From Hyphomicrobiales bacterium (GTDB taxonomy: Bacteria > Pseudomonadota > Alphaproteobacteria > Rhizobiales > Xanthobacteraceae), in assembly GCA_009377695.1 (NCBI GenBank), contig WHTP01000057.1, forward strand, positions 1 through 36,622: a DNA stretch of 36,622 nt, in the 5' to 3' direction. How positions within the stretch are numbered: position 1 is the stretch's first letter; each line of letters opens with the position of its first letter. Positions 31,851 through 36,622 of this stretch are shown here, piece after piece. The notes under the pieces are model-generated. The model was not told the DNA's origin. It saw only the letters and a list, made by a program, of their open reading frames with translations, and made no database searches. A program made the position numbers and the translations under genes.

Positions 31851-32477
31851 CTAGCCCGTCAGCGCCGCCCGCCCGCCGTCGATCACATATTGCACCGCCA
31901 ATGCGGCAAGGATCACGCCGAGCAGCCGCTGCAGCACCACATTGCCGGCGACGCCCATCAGTCGTTCGATGCGGCTCGCCAGCAGGAAAGCGAGCAGACA
32001 CGACGCCATCACGGAGGCGATCACACCGAACAGCACGGCCAGCGACAGCGGCCGCCCCCCGGCCTGGCCGGCGAGGAGAAGGGTGGCCGTGATCGCGCCG
32101 GGGCCCGCCATCAACGGGATGGCGAGAGGGAAAGCGGCGATGTTGTGGACGTGTTCCTCCAGCGCGTCTTCGGCCTGTTTGGACTGGCGGTGGATGCGGA
32201 CGCCAAGGACCATTTCGGTCGCGACCAGGAACAGCAAAAGCCCGCCGGCGATGCGGAACGCCGGCACGCCGATCCCGAGCTGGTGCAGCAGCCAGTCGCC
32301 GACCAGCGCTGTGCCGACCAGGATCAGTCCCGCGATCAAGCTGGCGCGCAACGCAATCTGCTTGCGCGCCTTCGCCGGCAGACCGTGCGTGACAGCGAGG
32401 AAGGTCGGTACGAGCCCGACGGGGTCAACGACCACCAGCAAGGTCACCAATGCGGAGACGAGATAGTCGATCGGCAT
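31851..32477 (-). CDS. marC: MarC family integral membrane protein
   Basis: A 208-aa six-helix membrane protein. It shows SALVTLLVVVDPVGLVPTFLAVTHG, the family's first conserved loop with D-P-x-G, then AFRIAGGLLLFLVATEMVLG and FPLAIPLMAGPGAITATLLL, the second conserved loop with P-L-x-x-G-P-G. GAGG lies nine bases before ATG 32477. The family's function is not settled. It is divergent from gyrA, with 437 bp holding two hairpin elements. Confidence 0.92.
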   Translation of the reverse strand: MPIDYLVSALVTLLVVVDPVGLVPTFLAVTHGLPAKARKQIALRASLIAGLILVGTALVGDWLLHQLGIGVPAFRIAGGLLLFLVATEMVLGVRIHRQSKQAEDALEEHVHNIAAFPLAIPLMAGPGAITATLLLAGQAGGRPLSLAVLFGVIASVMASCLLAFLLASRIERLMGVAGNVVLQRLLGVILAALAVQYVIDGGRAALTG

Positions 32478-32727
32478 CGTATCGGGCCTCGTTTGCGTGG
32501 CGAACAGGTGCTCGCTTCGCCAAAGCGCCGCCTATTCAGCGCCAAACCGATGCGCATGCAATTGCTAAAGCCGGTCGGGGACGGGGGCGTTTTCAAGTGG
32601 GTTAGCCGGGCCGCAATCGGCCTCTTGAAAAGTCCATCTAGCTCATTGAAAAAACATAAGAAAATACTACATAACTAAAGCGATTTCGGGTGGCGTCCAC
32701 CCGTTTAATCGGCTATGGAAATTCACA

Positions 32728-32805
32728 CCAGTGTGGCGGTCCAGAAGTCCGCATTATTCTCGCGGCGAGTCTGACATGCGGACTTCTGAACCAAAGCCAC
32801 ACTAG
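32728..32805 (-). repeat. CTAG-bounded hairpin element E7 (reverse)
   Basis: A 78-bp element. The left end is CCAGTGTGGC (one base off CTAG), the right end GCCACACTAG. The inner stem GGTCCAGAAGTCCGCAT pairs with the right arm with one mismatch. The loop is 21 nt; the reverse-strand centre is TCGCCGCGA. The unpaired AAA is on the right arm. Its stems and loop closely match E2 in opposite orientation. Confidence 0.88.
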
Positions 32806-32818
32806 ATTCAAACAGTTG

Positions 32819-32893
32819 CTAGTGTCCTTCGATTCCGAAGTTCGTAAATGAGCGCGCTGCAAGACGATACGAACTTCGGAATCAGGACACTAG
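32819..32893 (+). repeat. CTAG-bounded hairpin element E8 (forward)
   Basis: The outer stem is CTAGTGTCC/GGACACTAG with a left bulge TTC opposite A. The inner stem GATTCCGAAGTTCGTA has an exact complement. The loop is 21 nt with centre GCGCTGCAA. It ends 21 bp before the gyrA start codon, so it lies in the gyrA leader. Stem class as E1. Confidence 0.9.
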
Positions 32894-32914
32894 TTTCGTC
32901 AGGATTTTTGCCCC

Positions 32915-35659
<2,745 letters not shown>

Positions 35660-35697
35660 TCTGGGGGCGATTCAAGCTTGATGAGAGTCTTCGTCTT

Positions 35698-35772
35698 CCG
35701 CTCGTCCCTGCGCAAGCGGGGACCCAGTCTTTCGAGAAGATTCTGGATTCCCGCTTTCGCGGGAATGAGCGG
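35698..35772. repeat. Intergenic palindrome after gyrA
   Basis: CCGCTCGTCCCTGCGCAAGC plus GGGGACCCAG mirrors CTGGATTCCCGCTTTCGCGG plus GAATGAGCGG. This is the widespread CCCGCTTTCGCGGGAAT-type repeat that I recall from several alphaproteobacteria. It may serve as the gyrA terminator. Confidence 0.8.
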
Positions 35773-35801
35773 CGGATAAAGCCGATGCAGGAAGCGCGAG
35801 C

Positions 35802-36248
35802 GTGTCGTTAGACAAGTCATCCGTGCCACCGCCTGCGCCGCCGCCGCCGATCCCCCACGGCATACCGATCACGCTTGAGGTGGCAAAGCGCGTCGCCGCG
35901 GCGGCAGAGGCCGCGGCCCGCCAGAACGGCTGGCCGATGGCGATTGCAATCGCCGAGCCAACGGGCGCGCTGGTCTATTTCCTGAAGATGGACAACACAC
36001 AATACGCGTCGATTGATCTCGCCAAGGCGAAGGCCAAGACCGCCGCGGTGTATCGCCGGCCGACCAAGCTGTTCACCGCGGCGCTCGACAACGGCCACCT
36101 GCTCTTTCTGACTTTTGACGGCCTGTGCGCGGCGCCCGGCGGGCTGCCGCTTGTCGCCGACGGCAAGCTGATCGGTGCGATCGGCGTCAGCGGCGGCGCC
36201 GGCCATCAGGACGACGTCGTGGCCGAGGCCGGGGTCGACGCGCTGTAG
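35802..36248 (+). CDS. GlcG/HbpS-like (DUF336) protein
   Basis: A 148-aa protein. A proline-rich start (VPPPAPPPPIPHG) precedes the domain: ITLEVAKRVAAAAEAAARQNGWPMAIAIAEPTGALVYFLKMD, SIDLAKAKAKTAAVYRRPT, APGGLPLVADGKLIGAIGVSGG. These are the typical segments of GlcG/HbpS, a small alpha/beta fold that binds haem or cobalamin-like ligands in some members. There is no signal peptide. The GTG start at 35802 follows AGGAAG. Adjacency to a Bug receptor gene is common for this family. Confidence 0.87.
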   Translation: MSLDKSSVPPPAPPPPIPHGIPITLEVAKRVAAAAEAAARQNGWPMAIAIAEPTGALVYFLKMDNTQYASIDLAKAKAKTAAVYRRPTKLFTAALDNGHLLFLTFDGLCAAPGGLPLVADGKLIGAIGVSGGAGHQDDVVAEAGVDAL

Positions 36249-36293
36249 AAATCTGCCGTTCCTTCGCGTTAGTTTGTGCAGCGAACTCCGTTA

Positions 36294-36402
36294 CCTCACC
36301 CCGCTTGCGGGGTGAGGTCGGCGCACGTGGTGCGCCGGGTTGGGGGACCATCGAGAGAACGCATTCGATTGTGAGTCCCCTTTCCCGCAAGCGGAAAGAG
36401 GG
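36294..36402. repeat. Pair of intergenic hairpins
   Basis: CCTCACCCCGCTTGCGGGGTGAGG (36294-36317) is a perfect hairpin, and CCCCTTTCCCGCAAGCGGAAAG plus AGGG (36377-36402) a second, with GTCGGCGCACGTGGTGCGCC between. It resembles the CTCCCCGCTTGCGGGGAGAGG family of repeats I recall from many Hyphomicrobiales. Confidence 0.75.
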
Positions 36403-36462
36403 AGCCGCGGCTGCCGCGGCAACCAGTTCTGCTCGAACGGGCAGAGTGTGGAAGAAGTGCTC

Positions 36463-36622
36463 TCAATTGATCTTGATATTCGCAGCGTTGGCGACGGCGG
36501 ACCACCGCCGCCGATCCTCCGCGATAAACGCTGCAAATTCGGCCGCGGTACCCGAGCCGGCGGTGGCGCCCAGCCGCTTGAGCGTGGTCTGCATCTCGTT
36601 CGACGTCATCTCGGCATTGATG
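36463..36622 (-). CDS. Bug/TctC-family substrate-binding protein, 3' end only (cut by window)
   Basis: The last 52 codons of a minus-strand gene that starts beyond the window. It reads INAEMTSNEMQTTLKRLGAT, then TAAEFAAFIAEDRRRWSAVA, and ends ANAANIKIN. This is the normal C-terminus of Bug receptors (F-A-A-F-I-x-x-E-x-x-R-W). It is the third such receptor in the window. Confidence 0.85.
   Translation of the reverse strand, partial: INAEMTSNEMQTTLKRLGATAGSGTAAEFAAFIAEDRRRWSAVANAANIKIN

Noticed and set aside
31693-32001. Minus-strand frame overlapping the end of marC
   Set aside because: It is Arg-rich, out of frame with marC and has no start signal; its tail runs into intergenic DNA.

Overview
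The window looks like chromosomal DNA of an alphaproteobacterium of the order Hyphomicrobiales, most likely Bradyrhizobium or a close relative in the Nitrobacteraceae/Xanthobacteraceae. The evidence is high GC content, alphaproteobacterial UvrA, GyrA and SSB sequences, SOS boxes of the GAAC-N7-GAAC type, Bug-family tricarboxylate receptors and several palindromic intergenic repeats that I recall from Bradyrhizobium genomes. This placement is by recognition only; no search was run.

Layout. 0.2-2.2 kb: an acid-ceramidase/NAAA-like Ntn hydrolase and a secreted Gly/Met/His/Trp-rich protein with a peptidase-S74-like tail. 2.35-2.85 kb: six palindromic elements in a row. 2.9-11 kb: a membrane spermidine-synthase-like protein, two small proteins, msrQ without msrP, two translationally coupled Bug receptors, a glutathione S-transferase and a frameshifted aquaporin gene. 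11-19.7 kb: a patchwork of small metabolic genes (DUF2189, DUF3775, SDR, lipoprotein, cupin, FlK-like thioesterase, MoCo-carrier-like, VOC, dienelactone hydrolase, HXXEE) and a Clp-like secreted protein interrupted by an internal TGA. 19.8-22.5 kb: an AT-richer islet of unrecognised convergent genes. 22.6-27.7 kb: uvrA and ssb, divergent, each with its own LexA box and separated by an outer-membrane beta-barrel gene. 27.8-31.7 kb: a small secreted protein, a truncated epimerase gene, and an apparently inserted block (HlyD adaptor, small membrane protein, alpha/beta hydrolase). 31.8-36.6 kb: marC, gyrA, a GlcG/HbpS-like gene and the 3' end of another Bug receptor gene.

The most striking signal is a family of about 75-80 bp elements: E1-E6 at 2.35-2.85 kb, E7 and E8 just upstream of gyrA, and a half copy, E9, at 13.7 kb. 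Each starts and ends with CTAG (one end of E7 reads CCAG). Each folds into a short outer stem, a one-sided bulge of up to four bases that is usually T-rich, an inner stem of about 16-17 bp, and a loop of exactly 21 nt. Stem sequences differ between copies but pairing is kept, and the loop centre keeps a GCNGMRA-like core. The one-sided bulge gives every element an orientation. This looks like an oriented, structure-conserved mobile or RNA/DNA-hairpin element family. I cannot tell from memory whether it has been described.

The window also shows gene decay: a frameshift in aqpZ, a nonsense codon in the Clp-like gene, a truncated epimerase, and a possible frameshift in the islet. Overall it is a core DNA-maintenance segment (uvrA-ssb-marC-gyrA) bordered and interrupted by accessory genes and repeats.
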